Notes: generated from the sequence alone by a model not told the origin. DNA of 7,992 nt from Acidobacteriota bacterium (GCA_003222935.1 QHXL01000284.1:8624-16615); one strand, 5' to 3'. Numbered from the stretch's first letter, positions 1 through 7,042 are shown. Made by a program: numbers and translations.

Positions 1-221
1 GGAACAGGTATCGTGGCCGTTACGAGTCCGATCATGAATGCTACCGGACCAGTGGCGATACCAATTACCAACAACACAAGGAGGCCCAGCAGCAATGCCA
101 TTAGTGTCCCGACAACAGCTAACGCCACCTTGACTACATTTGTCTGCGCTTTGCGCTCCATCGCAATGGTGCGCGCAAAGTTCGTGGGAACGTTATTGGG
201 ATATGGGTTCGGATAGCTCAT
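1..221 (-). CDS. N-terminus of multi-pass membrane protein, possibly PrsW-family intramembrane protease (partial)
   Basis: Translating the minus strand from the ATG at 221-219 gives 73 codons with no stop before the window edge, so the C-terminal part is missing. The first 25 or so residues are polar and Pro/Asn-rich (MSYPNPYPNNVPTNF). They are followed by a basic patch and two hydrophobic segments, roughly residues 31-55 and 57-73, separated by a short Ala-Thr-Gly-Pro turn. A leading pair of helices ending in a Thr-Ile-Pro-Val stretch resembles the start of PrsW-type glutamic intramembrane proteases. However, the catalytic EE and EH motifs would lie beyond the edge, so this family call is inference. 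There is no convincing Shine-Dalgarno before the ATG; the internal ATG at codon 21 is an alternative start. The gene lies 68 bp downstream of the SDR gene on the same strand and may be cotranscribed with it or use the weak promoter at 242-272. Confidence 0.7.
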   Translation of the reverse strand, partial: MSYPNPYPNNVPTNFARTIAMERKAQTNVVKVALAVVGTLMALLLGLLVLLVIGIATGPVAFMIGLVTATIPV

Positions 222-241
222 GGCCAAAAATTAGTCCGCGC

Positions 242-272
242 AGTATAGCCGTAACGCGAGCGGGGGACTCAA
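242..272 (-). promoter_or_regulatory. Weak candidate promoter for the membrane protein gene
   Basis: Read on the minus strand, TTGAGT (272-267) is followed after 19 bases by TATACT (247-242), a good -10 hexamer with a slightly long spacer. Transcription would start only about 15 bases before the ATG at 221. This is a hexamer match only and has not been tested against alternatives. Confidence 0.3.
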
Positions 273-289
273 AGTTTTTGCTGAGTAAC

Positions 290-1066
290 CTACCGAGCGC
301 ATGTTTGTGCCCGCCCGCCGTCGATCGAGTAGGTGGCCCCTGTGATCCAGCCTGCCTGATCAGAAGCCAGGAACAAAACTAGATCGGCGATCTCTTTTGG
401 TTGTCCCACGCGACCAATAGGATGTGTCTGTTTTGAATGTTCGAGGAACGCGGCATAAGAGTCTTCGTTCATACCGCCTCGTTTGTGAATGTCTGTAACT
501 ACAACGCCAGGATTGACCGCATTAACACGAACTCCTTTTGCTGCCAGTTCCAACGAGGAACAACGCGTTAGCTGGTCGAGTGCAGCTTTGGAAACGCAGT
601 AAGCGAGCACACCGGGGAAAGCGCGGAGTCCTGTTACACTCGAGACGTTCACGATATTGCCTTTGCGCTCGATTAAACTTGGTAGAGACTTCTGCATGAG
701 ATTGAAAATCGTTCGGACATTCACGTTTAGCATTTCGTCCCAGGCTTTTAGAGACGTGGTTTCAATTGTGCCACTACTAATGTGACCCGCAGCGTTTACG
801 AGAATGTCGATACCGCCAAAAGTTGATAGTGTATTTTCGATCGCTCGTTCTGCTTGACCATTGTCTGAAAGGTCAGCCTGTATCTCCAGCGCCTCAACTC
901 CAAAAGATCGAATCTCGGAGGCGATTTCAAGTAGGTTTGTACTGTTTCGTCCAACGCACGCGACCCTGGCGCCTTGCTGTGCAAAGCCAATTGCGCAGGC
1001 CCGTCCGATACCCGATGTAGCGCCGGTGACAAATGCAATTTTCCCGGCGAATCGTTTTTCATCCAT
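290..1066 (-). CDS. SDR family NAD(P)-dependent oxidoreductase
   Basis: A complete 258-aa classical short-chain dehydrogenase/reductase, the usual length for this family. Visible motifs in order are the Rossmann glycine motif TGATSGIG (14-21), NAAG (91-94), Asn116 in VNVRTIF, the catalytic Ser143 and Tyr156-x3-Lys160 (AYCVSK), NPG (185-187) and a C-terminal IDGG (248-251). All tetrad residues are present, so it should be active, reducing or oxidising a carbonyl/alcohol with NAD(P)(H). Arg40 follows strand beta-2, where an acidic residue would favour NAD, so NADP(H) preference is possible. The substrate cannot be told; the overall pattern is that of FabG-like or glucose-dehydrogenase-like members. 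The start is supported by AGAGGA (minus strand, about 1081-1076) nine bases before the ATG. It is transcribed divergently from the 1259 gene, and nothing nearby indicates a pathway. Confidence 0.95.
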   Translation of the reverse strand: MDEKRFAGKIAFVTGATSGIGRACAIGFAQQGARVACVGRNSTNLLEIASEIRSFGVEALEIQADLSDNGQAERAIENTLSTFGGIDILVNAAGHISSGTIETTSLKAWDEMLNVNVRTIFNLMQKSLPSLIERKGNIVNVSSVTGLRAFPGVLAYCVSKAALDQLTRCSSLELAAKGVRVNAVNPGVVVTDIHKRGGMNEDSYAAFLEHSKQTHPIGRVGQPKEIADLVLFLASDQAGWITGATYSIDGGRAQTCAR

Positions 1067-1147
1067 CTCGTTTGATCCTCTTGAGCGTTAACTAAGTTGC
1101 TGAATGCCTGATCCTATGTTGACAGCAGAATCCGAAAAAGCCGACTA

Positions 1148-1177
1148 TTATTACCCTTGAGACGTTTTTGAAGCCAA
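1148..1177 (-). promoter_or_regulatory. Candidate promoter for the SDR gene
   Basis: On the minus strand, TTGGCT (1177-1172) and TAATAA (1153-1148) are separated by 18 bases, upstream of the SDR start at 1066. Each hexamer matches consensus at four of six positions. It overlaps a weak plus-strand candidate (TTGACA at 1119-1124, then GACTAT at 1143-1148 after 18 bases) that could serve the 1259 gene. If both are real, the divergent promoters overlap. Confidence 0.3.
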
Positions 1178-1258
1178 CCCTGCGTAACCGTGCGCCTGAG
1201 TGACAGTTAAATGAATCATCTTTTGCGCGCACTAGTGTAGCTAGCGTGAGGACGATCG

Positions 1259-2260
1259 TTGGGAAATAACTCTGCAGATCAGTTTTTCTCAAGAAGCCAA
1301 CGCGCACATTCCCGCGCTGGCGAGGTGAGTAATGGGCAGTCGCGCAATCGAATGCCGTCGAGCATGGGTTACCTCCTGATTGCTTTGTTCCTTGCCCTGG
1401 CGGTGTTTTTTCTTCTCTGGTGGATGCTCGTTAGCGGCGGTGACGAAGCGCCCTGGTTGCCCGCTGGTCTGGCCGCCAGCGTCGTCTTGCTAGTCGCTCT
1501 GTCCGCTCGCGAAGTCATAATGCGCAGGGCCTGGACAAAGTATCTACTTGAGAACGGCATCCAGGATAGATCGAAGTCTCGTAGCAGCAGTGAGCGCGGC
1601 AGGACACAAAAGAGAGGTTTCTCTGCTTCGCTCTACGCGTCGGCTTTGCGAGCCATTCAAAAACAATCATCCGCAGCTGATTCGTCAAACTCTCCACCTG
1701 AGTCTCATTTTGAAGTTGCTCAACTCTGCCACGATTACCTTGCAAGCACCGAAGACGCGATGCGTTCAGGAAGCCTCGGAGGCGAAAAGGGAATTGCGAT
1801 GCGGGCCGGCCAGGATCGCGTTCGAGAACTGCATAAGCATCATCTCTTAACCTGGGCCAGGGGACACTCGCTAACCTTAACGCGTGAAGCTCAGCAGAAG
1901 GCTCGCACCTCGGATAAGATCGAGACAGCCAACAAGGCACTTGAATGTATCGACTCCACGCTGCGTGTTTACCCGGATGAGTCTGAATTGCACGAGTCAA
2001 AAGCCGCGATATTAGAATTTGTAGCCTCGGTAAAAGTGGCACACTGGGTTGAACTGGCCGAACGCTCTGCCTTCAAAGGTCACAATCGTCGAGCGATTGA
2101 TCGTTATCGCGATGCTCTTTTCTATCTCAACCAGCAAGGCGTCAAGGATGAAGTGCGCATTGCCGGAACCGAGCGGATTGAACGCGAAATAGAAAAGCTA
2201 AGGTCGCGTATTCAAAGTGACAGTCTGAAACGTCAGGAGAACTCGGGAAGAAGCCAATGA
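1259..2260 (+). CDS. Two-TM membrane protein with a helical cytosolic domain, unknown function
   Basis: 333 aa from a TTG start. I do not recognise the family. After a polar N-terminus come two hydrophobic helices (about 36-58 and 67-84), ending in a basic ARRAW-type boundary (REVIMRRAW). A Ser/Arg-rich linker follows (about 103-150), then a long charged region predicted to be mostly alpha-helical (150-325). Within it, residues 220-290 have alternating Ala/Leu/Tyr spacing reminiscent of TPR repeats (KALECIDSTLRVYPDESELHESKAAILEF, in pieces, then a HNRRAIDRYRDALFYL stretch). The tail is Glu/Lys/Arg-rich. TTG at 1259 is chosen because GTGAGGA lies about six bases upstream; in-frame alternatives are GTG 1325, ATG 1352 and ATG 1364, the last starting right at the first TM. 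The stop overlaps the next ATG (ATGA), implying translational coupling with the zinc-ribbon gene. Confidence 0.8.
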   Translation: MGNNSADQFFSRSQRAHSRAGEVSNGQSRNRMPSSMGYLLIALFLALAVFFLLWWMLVSGGDEAPWLPAGLAASVVLLVALSAREVIMRRAWTKYLLENGIQDRSKSRSSSERGRTQKRGFSASLYASALRAIQKQSSAADSSNSPPESHFEVAQLCHDYLASTEDAMRSGSLGGEKGIAMRAGQDRVRELHKHHLLTWARGHSLTLTREAQQKARTSDKIETANKALECIDSTLRVYPDESELHESKAAILEFVASVKVAHWVELAERSAFKGHNRRAIDRYRDALFYLNQQGVKDEVRIAGTERIEREIEKLRSRIQSDSLKRQENSGRSQ

Positions 2261-2490
2261 CTCTGCAAAAGTGTCCCAAGTGTGGAAGCTCGAGGATTCG
2301 GCGAGGGTATAAACATACTCCGCTACCGATGCGATTGATTGGCATGTACCACCTCTTATGTGATCATTGCAACCTGCTTTTCACTGGTTTTGTATTGCCT
2401 GGAACGTTAAGGAATCGGCGTCGGAAGAAGCATAAACCAGATAAAGAGAAAGAGAAGCTTTCCGCCTCGACGTCGGCAAATGTGCGTTGA
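2257..2490 (+). CDS. Small zinc-ribbon protein
   Basis: 77 aa. Two CxxC knuckles, Cys6-Pro-Lys-Cys9 and Cys35-Asp-His-Cys38, are spaced as in a zinc ribbon and should bind one Zn(II). The stretch between them holds RIRRGYKHTPLPMRLIGMY, and the second knuckle is followed by an aromatic/hydrophobic strand (NLLFTGF). From residue 52 on the protein is highly basic (RNRRRKKHKPDKEKEK) and probably disordered, which could contact nucleic acid, acidic lipid headgroups or a partner protein. Its ATG overlaps the stop of the preceding gene by four bases, so the two products are probably made together and may interact. The OPX remnant begins 26 bp downstream. The function is not known, and a nucleic-acid-binding role is only inferred from the charge. 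Confidence 0.85.
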   Translation: MTLQKCPKCGSSRIRRGYKHTPLPMRLIGMYHLLCDHCNLLFTGFVLPGTLRNRRRKKHKPDKEKEKLSASTSANVR

Positions 2491-2516
2491 GTCTTTCTAA
2501 CTGAGGTTCAGGTCCC

Positions 2517-3080
2517 ATGAAACTCATCTCAACCTTGATTTTGAGCGCAGGTGTCAGTCTTGTCGGAGTCGATTTAGTAAAAGGCCAGGAACAACGTCAA
2601 CAACCAAGTCCACCACAACTCGCATCTCAGACCCTCGATACCCAGGGAATACGCAATCATCCGCTTGGACCTGGTGACGTTCTGGAAGTAAAGATCTTCG
2701 GACAATACGAGCTGAATTCAACCGCTCAGGTTGATGGTGAGGGGAACTCGAGCGGGTACGTAACCGGAAGTATGGTGACTCCGGGGCCGGTACTTCTAAC
2801 CGACAAATGACGTTGAGCAGAGTCTTTGGCAGTTGCCGGGGGGCCACGACAAACCGCTAATCTTTCGGATGTCAGGAATCTACAGGCAAAAAGGCATTGC
2901 GGTGCAGGATGTACTGCGAATTGATTTTTCGGGGTTAAGAAAAACAAGGCTCCCGACGTCCAGTTGCAACCGTACGACGTTGTCGAGGTAGCTGAGCTCG
3001 GCCTGCCCGTCTGGAGAGCATTTCAGGATGGGGTTATATCAATGTTAAGGTCGTCAGTGTTTTTCCCACGGATCCCCTAA
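2517..3080 (+). pseudogene. Degraded polysaccharide export (OPX/Wza-type) gene, tandem relative of the 3131 gene
   Basis: The open part (2517-2810, 97 codons) begins with a signal peptide and the OPX hallmark LGPGDVLEVKIFGQ, then STAQVDGEGN. This parallels residues 24-76 of the intact gene downstream (LLGPGDVVEIRVFGQ, STAQVDGDGN). At about 2748-2757 it jumps directly to YVTGSMV, which in the intact gene lies some 150 residues later (YVTGSVV, 228). This marks an internal deletion of about 450 bp that removed most of Poly_export and the first SLBB domain. Past the TGA at 2808-2810, homology continues in shifting frames: TLSRV, then AVAGG, then IYRQKG, then KKNKAPDV and LQPYDVVEV, ending at a TAA at 3078-3080 where the intact gene also ends. 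At least four frameshifts are needed. A Shine-Dalgarno-like AGG remains before the ATG, so a short secreted peptide could still be made, but no export pore. Confidence 0.88.
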
Positions 3081-3130
3081 AATGGGTGCCCCGACGCCCC
3101 AGGCATGAATTTGAAGAGAGAGGGTTTGAA

Positions 3131-4171
3131 ATGAGAGTTAAGGTCTTGTTCGTTGTTACCATAATCGCCACCTTCGTCCTTGTTGGTTTGGCAGGCGCCC
3201 AGGAGCAACAGCAGAGTTCGTCGAATCAATCTACGATTTCGTCGCTTGATAACCAGGGAATCAAGAATTATCTCCTTGGCCCGGGCGATGTTGTTGAGAT
3301 TCGAGTATTTGGTCAACCCGATCTTTCGTCCACCGCTCAAGTTGATGGTGATGGTAATTTGAGCTCGCTTCCTTTTCTGGAGGCCCCTATTTCTGCCAAG
3401 TGTCGCACTGAAAAAGATATTCAAAAGGAAATCGCTGTTGCTTACGGTAAGTTCATCAACAACCCTCAGGTTAGTGTGCGGATTTCAGAAAGAAACAGTC
3501 GCCAACCTGCGACGGTTTTTGGTGCTGTCCGACAACCGACACGCATCGAGATGAAACGGAGAGTCCGACTGAACGAGTTGATGGCTGTATCTGGTGGATT
3601 TACTGAACGAGCAGCCGGAACAATTCAGATTCTCCATACTGAGCCTTTGATGTGTCCTGAGCCTGGTGAAGAAGCTTTTGCAGGTCCCATCGATGGAACG
3701 AAGATCCCGCTTCAGATCGTTAAGATCTCAGAACTGCGGATGGGTAAAGTTGAAGCGAATCCGGTGATTAGACCAGGCGATTACGTTTTGGTAACGGAAG
3801 CAGAACCGGTCTACGTAACCGGCAGCGTCGTTTCAGCAAGCGGAATTTTCTTGCGCGAACAGTTGACACTCAGCCGCGCACTCGCGATGGTTGGCGGAAC
3901 GCGTAAAGAAGCTAAGAACAACGACGTGATAATCTATCGTCAAAAACCGAACTCAACAGAGCAGGAAGTGATTCATGTCGACTACGCCGCAATCAAGAAG
4001 AACGAAAAGCCTGATGTTCTGTTACAGCCGTACGATGTAATTGAAGTGCCGGAAGCCGGGGCTTTCTCTTCACAGAGAATTGGTTCCACATTGTTGGGAG
4101 CACTCACTGGAAGTATTACCAGTGCGATATCTTCCTCGGGCACAATGCTACCGGCTCGCATTATTTACTAG
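3131..4171 (+). CDS. Outer-membrane polysaccharide export protein (OPX family, Poly_export plus two SLBB domains)
   Basis: 346 aa. OPX proteins such as Wza oligomerise to carry capsule or exopolysaccharide across the periplasm and outer membrane. A signal peptide (1-23, cleavage likely after AGA) has no lipobox cysteine, so unlike Wza it is probably not a lipoprotein. Poly_export spans about 49-125 (LLGPGDVVEIRVFG to NNPQVSVRISE). A first SLBB-like domain runs from GAVRQPTRIE (131) to about 225 and a second from YVTGSVV (228) to YDVIEVPEAG (301-310). A Gly/Ser/Leu-rich C-terminal helix (about 317-335) could insert in the outer membrane. ATG 3131 is preferred because GAGAGAGGG lies six bases upstream and a normal signal peptide follows; GTG 3086 in frame would add 15 charged residues. 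No polysaccharide co-polymerase, tyrosine kinase or glycosyltransferase is visible in the window. A broken relative lies just upstream. Confidence 0.93.
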   Translation: MRVKVLFVVTIIATFVLVGLAGAQEQQQSSSNQSTISSLDNQGIKNYLLGPGDVVEIRVFGQPDLSSTAQVDGDGNLSSLPFLEAPISAKCRTEKDIQKEIAVAYGKFINNPQVSVRISERNSRQPATVFGAVRQPTRIEMKRRVRLNELMAVSGGFTERAAGTIQILHTEPLMCPEPGEEAFAGPIDGTKIPLQIVKISELRMGKVEANPVIRPGDYVLVTEAEPVYVTGSVVSASGIFLREQLTLSRALAMVGGTRKEAKNNDVIIYRQKPNSTEQEVIHVDYAAIKKNEKPDVLLQPYDVIEVPEAGAFSSQRIGSTLLGALTGSITSAISSSGTMLPARIIY

Positions 4172-4207
4172 ATGAATTTTGGAATAATTTTAAAGAGTTA
4201 AGGACCT

Positions 4208-4444
4208 ATGAATCGAAAAACTTTGGCCGGTGATCGCCGGCGCCGCAAAACAATTACTGCACTTTGGATAGTTGGTATATCAGCTGTCGTGATCTTTCTT
4301 CTTTATCGAGAAATGACAGCTGTCCTCTACATTGTAGCCACTGTGGGGGTCACAATCCTGCTTCTGATGGTTGCCTTTTCTGATCTGTCTCACGCTGAGG
4401 GTTCAACGGACCAGTTGGGCCAATCAAGAGATTCATCCAGCTAA
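4208..4444 (+). CDS. Small two-TM membrane protein
   Basis: 78 aa, unrecognised. A strongly basic N-terminus (NRKTLAGDRRRRK) is followed by two hydrophobic helices (about 15-33 and 38-58) separated by a short YREMT turn, then a polar Ser/Asp/Gln-rich tail. The positive-inside rule places both ends in the cytosol with a short external hairpin loop. AAGGA sits four bases before the ATG, a convincing ribosome site, and the gene follows the OPX stop by 36 bp, so it most likely belongs to the same transcript. It could be an accessory subunit of the export unit, but the sequence shows no motif for this. Confidence 0.8.
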   Translation: MNRKTLAGDRRRRKTITALWIVGISAVVIFLLYREMTAVLYIVATVGVTILLLMVAFSDLSHAEGSTDQLGQSRDSSS

Positions 4445-4587
4445 CAACCGATAGATTTTGTAACGCGTGCGTTGAAGCGATTAGTATTGTTTAGGCTTCG
4501 ATTTACGTTACTTATATTAGCAATAAGTTGATCTTGAGAGTGTTCTCACACGTGCGTTTGTTCGACTAGAACGAATTAATAGGTAGG

Positions 4588-4616
4588 TTGAAAGTTTAGT
4601 CGGACTATTGCATAAT
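4588..4616 (+). promoter_or_regulatory. Near-consensus sigma-70-type promoter
   Basis: TTGAAA (4588-4593) and CATAAT (4611-4616) are separated by exactly 17 bases, with five of six matches in each hexamer. This is the best promoter match I see in the window. Transcription would begin near 4623, immediately at the base of the first hairpin of the RNA that follows. Confidence 0.7.
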
Positions 4617-4622
4617 CCGCCT

Positions 4623-4718
4623 GCGTTCACCTCCCCGGTGGACGAAGTGGTCGCGTGGGGTGAGGACACGTGGCCTTTGGGTGGGGGCTGTGGGAGGCCC
4701 CCGCCCGCTTTTGTTTTT
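4623..4718 (+). ncRNA. Candidate structured RNA of about 96 nt with three hairpins (small RNA or attenuator leader)
   Basis: Three stable hairpins stand almost head to tail from the predicted start. H1: CGTTCACC (4624-4631) pairs with GGTGGACG (4637-4644) through eight pairs with loop TCCCC. H2: GGTCGCGTG (4649-4657) pairs with CACGTGGCC (4667-4675) through nine pairs with loop GGGTGAGGA. H3: GGGTGGGGGC (4679-4688) pairs with GCCCCCGCCC (4697-4706) through ten pairs with loop TGTGGGAG, followed by a T-tract. Linkers are only three to four bases. Promoter, structure and terminator define a self-contained unit. The H1 loop region could pair with the H3 loop (CTCCC 4631-4635 with GGGAG 4692-4696), and TCACC (4627-4631) with GGTGA in the H2 loop (4659-4663), giving possible pseudoknots or switches. 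I do not recognise a known RNA family. It may act alone, or control read-through into the transporter at 4809. Confidence 0.6.
4679..4718 (+). terminator. Strong intrinsic terminator
   Basis: A perfect ten-pair GC-rich stem (one G-T pair at T4682/G4703) with an eight-base loop is followed by GC and a T-tract, TTTT (4709-4712) and TTTTT (4714-4718), broken by a single G. It ends the candidate RNA and lies 90 bp before the transporter start, so it could be either a true end or an attenuation point. Confidence 0.85.
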
Positions 4719-4808
4719 GGTCCAAGTAATACAGATTTGTTCTTGATGTTGGTTCTTATCGTTGTCCCTAAAAAGATGATTTCGATCTCAGAATAATCGA
4801 AAGCACTA

Positions 4809-6794
4809 ATGGGTTCTTTCCAGTTACCACGAAAACTACGCCTCTGGTTTTTTCAAGGCTCAAAGGGGAGCGACTCTCAAGGGGAATCGCCTTCTCACAA
4901 GAAACATTCCTGGTGGCAAGTAATGTGTTTGACCGGAGTCGACTACTTTTCGACTCTCGGCTACCAACCTGGTATTGCTTTTATCGCCGCAGGCGCACTC
5001 TCACCCATCGCCACCCTGGTTCTTATCTTTCTCACCTTATTTGGAGCCCTGCCGATGTACAGCAGGGTCGCTGCCGAGAGTCCCTACGGCGACGGTTCGA
5101 TCTCCATGCTCGAGAATTTGCTCTCTCGTTGGAAGGGAAAGCTGTTCGTCTTAGCGCTCCTCGGCTTTGCTTCTACCAGTTTCATTATCACCATTACGCT
5201 TTCCGCCGCCGACGCCACTGCACACATTGTTGAGAATCCATTAGTAATTGAATATTTGAGTTTGCTTCACCACCGCGTTGGTTTGACCCTGGCCCTGATC
5301 GCAGGGTTGGGGGCGGTTTTCCTGCGTGGATTTAAAGAGGCGATTGGCATTGCAGTAGTTCTGGTGGGAATTTATCTAACTCTAAATCTAGCGGTGGTGA
5401 TCGTTGGGTTCTACGAGATTCTTACTCATCCGATAGTGGCCTGGAGTTGGAAGAACGTTCTCTTCCAAAACTACAAGAATCCGTTTGTGATGCTGGGAAC
5501 TGCTCTGATCGTCTTTCCAAAACTAGCGCTTGGTCTATCAGGTTTTGAAACCGGTGTCGTCGTGATGCCACTGGTCCGAGGAGTTGAGGGCGGGAGCGAA
5601 GGACAACATTTCACTCAGACTCGAAGTGCAGTGCCAAGCCTGGAGTTGCAGGGACGAATACGCAATACGCGGAAGTTGCTGCTGGTGGCTGCCCTGATCA
5701 TGAGTTTTCTGCTGCTCGCGAGTAGCATTGTTACTACCTTGCTCATCCCGGCGGAAGAGTTTCGGCCGGAAACGCTTACACAAGAAGCGGGATCAGCAAA
5801 CGGTCGCGCGCTAGCGTATCTCGCACATCATTACCTCGGCGATCTGTTTGGCACTGCTTACGATCTGAGCACGATCTCAATTCTTTGGTTCGCGGGTTCC
5901 TCAGCGCTGGCGGGGCTGCTGAACATCGTGCCGCGTTACTTGCCGAGATACGGCATGGCGCCTGAGTGGGCAAGAGCCACGCGACCGTTGGTTGTCGTGT
6001 TCACCTTGATCTGCTTCATCGTCACAATCGTCTTCGCAGCAGATGTCGACGCTCAGGGCGGCGCTTACGCTACAGGTGTATTGGCGTTGATGACGTCAGC
6101 TGCGATTGCTGTCACGCTTTCTGCTCGACGTCTCGGTCAACGTATTCAGTGGGCCTTCATGCTCATCTCGCTGATCTTTGCGTATACAACAGTCGTGAAT
6201 GTAGTCGAACAACCCGAAGGTCTGAAAATCGCAACAATTTTCATCCTGGTGATCGTTATCAGTTCTTTGTTCTCCAGGGTTTGGCGTTCCACCGAACTCC
6301 GAGTTGAACGGATCGAAGTCGACGATACCGCGCGAGAGTTTATTCGCCGAGCTGCCAAAGGGACCATTCGAATAATTACGAATCGTTGTGATCGAGGTGA
6401 CGCTTTAGAGTACCAACTCAAGGAGAAAGAGAAACGGACCAACAATCATATTCCAGCAGGTGAACCCATCCTCTTTTTTGAGGTAACACCGGGAGATGCT
6501 TCAGAATTCTCCGGTGTGTTAAGAATCACTGGAGAAAGAATTGACGGGTATCAGGTGTTGCGCACTGAATCGCCGGCAGTACCAAATGCGATTGCGGCAT
6601 TTCTTCTCTTTTTGCGAAACGAGACTGGCAAGCTCCCGCATGTGTACTTCGGGTGGAGTGAAGGCAATCCGCTCTCTTACCTCATGAAGTACATCGCTTT
6701 TGGTGAAGGAGACACTGCCCCGGTTACGCACGAAGTTTTACGTCAGGCTGAGAAAGATCCTGATCGTCGTCCCATTGTTCACGTTGGTGGATGA
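4809..6794 (+). CDS. APC/KUP-like membrane transporter with cytosolic C-terminal domain (copy 1)
   Basis: 661 aa. About twelve hydrophobic helices (roughly 38-58, 61-81, 112-136, 156-171, 178-200, 226-250, 287-312, 353-373, 393-411, 415-437, 447-464, 471-488) place it in the APC superfamily. The unwound first helix carries [16 protein letters not shown] (43-58), the likely ion/substrate site. A soluble domain (about 490-661) follows, rich in charged and beta-prone stretches. Automated annotation would probably say amino acid permease. The c-di-AMP riboswitch before the adjacent paralog instead points to K+ or osmolyte import, as for KimA/KUP transporters. That substrate call is inference. An in-frame TAA at 4794-4796 fixes the start region; only a weak GAAAG precedes the ATG. 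A structured RNA and terminator lie upstream. The paralog at 7147 matches it closely: by hand count about 93 of 110 residues over positions 35-144. Confidence 0.88.
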   Translation: MGSFQLPRKLRLWFFQGSKGSDSQGESPSHKKHSWWQVMCLTGVDYFSTLGYQPGIAFIAAGALSPIATLVLIFLTLFGALPMYSRVAAESPYGDGSISMLENLLSRWKGKLFVLALLGFASTSFIITITLSAADATAHIVENPLVIEYLSLLHHRVGLTLALIAGLGAVFLRGFKEAIGIAVVLVGIYLTLNLAVVIVGFYEILTHPIVAWSWKNVLFQNYKNPFVMLGTALIVFPKLALGLSGFETGVVVMPLVRGVEGGSEGQHFTQTRSAVPSLELQGRIRNTRKLLLVAALIMSFLLLASSIVTTLLIPAEEFRPETLTQEAGSANGRALAYLAHHYLGDLFGTAYDLSTISILWFAGSSALAGLLNIVPRYLPRYGMAPEWARATRPLVVVFTLICFIVTIVFAADVDAQGGAYATGVLALMTSAAIAVTLSARRLGQRIQWAFMLISLIFAYTTVVNVVEQPEGLKIATIFILVIVISSLFSRVWRSTELRVERIEVDDTAREFIRRAAKGTIRIITNRCDRGDALEYQLKEKEKRTNNHIPAGEPILFFEVTPGDASEFSGVLRITGERIDGYQVLRTESPAVPNAIAAFLLFLRNETGKLPHVYFGWSEGNPLSYLMKYIAFGEGDTAPVTHEVLRQAEKDPDRRPIVHVGG

Positions 6795-6842
6795 GAAGAT
6801 GATTCACGAACAACGTAATCAAATTGCGCATGGTCTTAGTTG

Positions 6843-6871
6843 TTGCGTAAGGAGTTTGGTCGGAGTACCAT
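6843..6871 (+). promoter_or_regulatory. Weak candidate promoter for the riboswitch transcript
   Basis: TTGCGT (6843-6848) and TACCAT (6866-6871) are spaced by 17 bases and would start transcription near 6878, just before the aptamer at 6893. The hexamers match consensus at only three and four positions, so this is a guess prompted by position. No terminator is visible between the stop at 6794 and the aptamer, so read-through from copy 1 is also possible. Confidence 0.3.
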
Positions 6872-6892
6872 CAATCCATTGAAATTTGAATG

Positions 6893-7042
6893 TCTGCCGA
6901 AGTTATTTGAGCACAGGCGCTCATCTACGCGGGGGAACCATTGTTTCGCAATAGCGAGACGGGGGCGAATCGCCGGAAGCACGATAAGTACTCCGACGAC
7001 GAACACTTCCAGTTCGAGCCCGTCAGCTAACCTCGTAGGCCA
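6893..7042 (+). promoter_or_regulatory. c-di-AMP riboswitch (ydaO-yuaA class)
   Basis: The conserved blocks of the ydaO-yuaA aptamer occur in the right order: GCCGAA (6896-6901), GGGGGAACC (6931-6939), GGGGGCGAAT (6961-6970), a variable arm, then GTCAGCTAACCTCGTAGGC (7022-7040), which matches the signature 3' block as I remember it for this class. The closing helix P1 is short (GCC with GGC). The class binds c-di-AMP and normally switches downstream genes off when the nucleotide is abundant; targets include K+ and osmolyte transporters and cell-wall enzymes. Here it sits before a transporter gene and is followed by an intrinsic terminator, consistent with an off-switch. Recognition is from memory of the consensus and was not run against a covariance model. 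Confidence 0.93.

Larger units (their letters stand above)
4445..4808. other. Gene-free stretch holding a promoter and structured RNA
   Basis: No credible protein gene lies in these 364 bases. The first part (4445-4587) is AT-rich and shows only a short imperfect hairpin (TGAGA/TCTCA at 4535-4548, no T-run), so no classical terminator directly follows the 4208 gene. A strong promoter and a three-hairpin RNA with terminator follow at 4588-4718. The last 90 bases (4719-4808) are AT-rich with no convincing promoter and only a weak GAAAG ribosome site before the transporter ATG at 4809. Confidence 0.7.

Noticed and set aside
13..382. Plus-strand open frames opposite the membrane protein and SDR gene ends
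   Set aside because: The minus-strand reading gives clear membrane helices and SDR motifs; the plus-strand products have none.
2790..2960. Programmed frameshifting to keep the OPX remnant functional
   Set aside because: At least four frame changes plus loss of about 450 bp of core domain make a working product implausible.
3086..3130. GTG 3086 as the OPX start
   Set aside because: It adds 15 charged residues before a normal signal peptide, while ATG 3131 has a good Shine-Dalgarno six bases upstream.
4535..4548. Terminator for the export operon (TGAGA/TCTCA hairpin)
   Set aside because: Only five pairs and no T-run after it.
4445..4720. A second c-di-AMP riboswitch before transporter copy 1
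   Set aside because: The signature GTCAGCTAACC block and the GGGGGAACC block are absent; only a loop GGGTGA resembles the class.
4608..4796. 62-codon open frame on the plus strand
   Set aside because: It overlaps the -10 box and all three RNA hairpins and terminator, has no ribosome site, and its composition (Gly/Pro run from the terminator stem) is that of translated structure.
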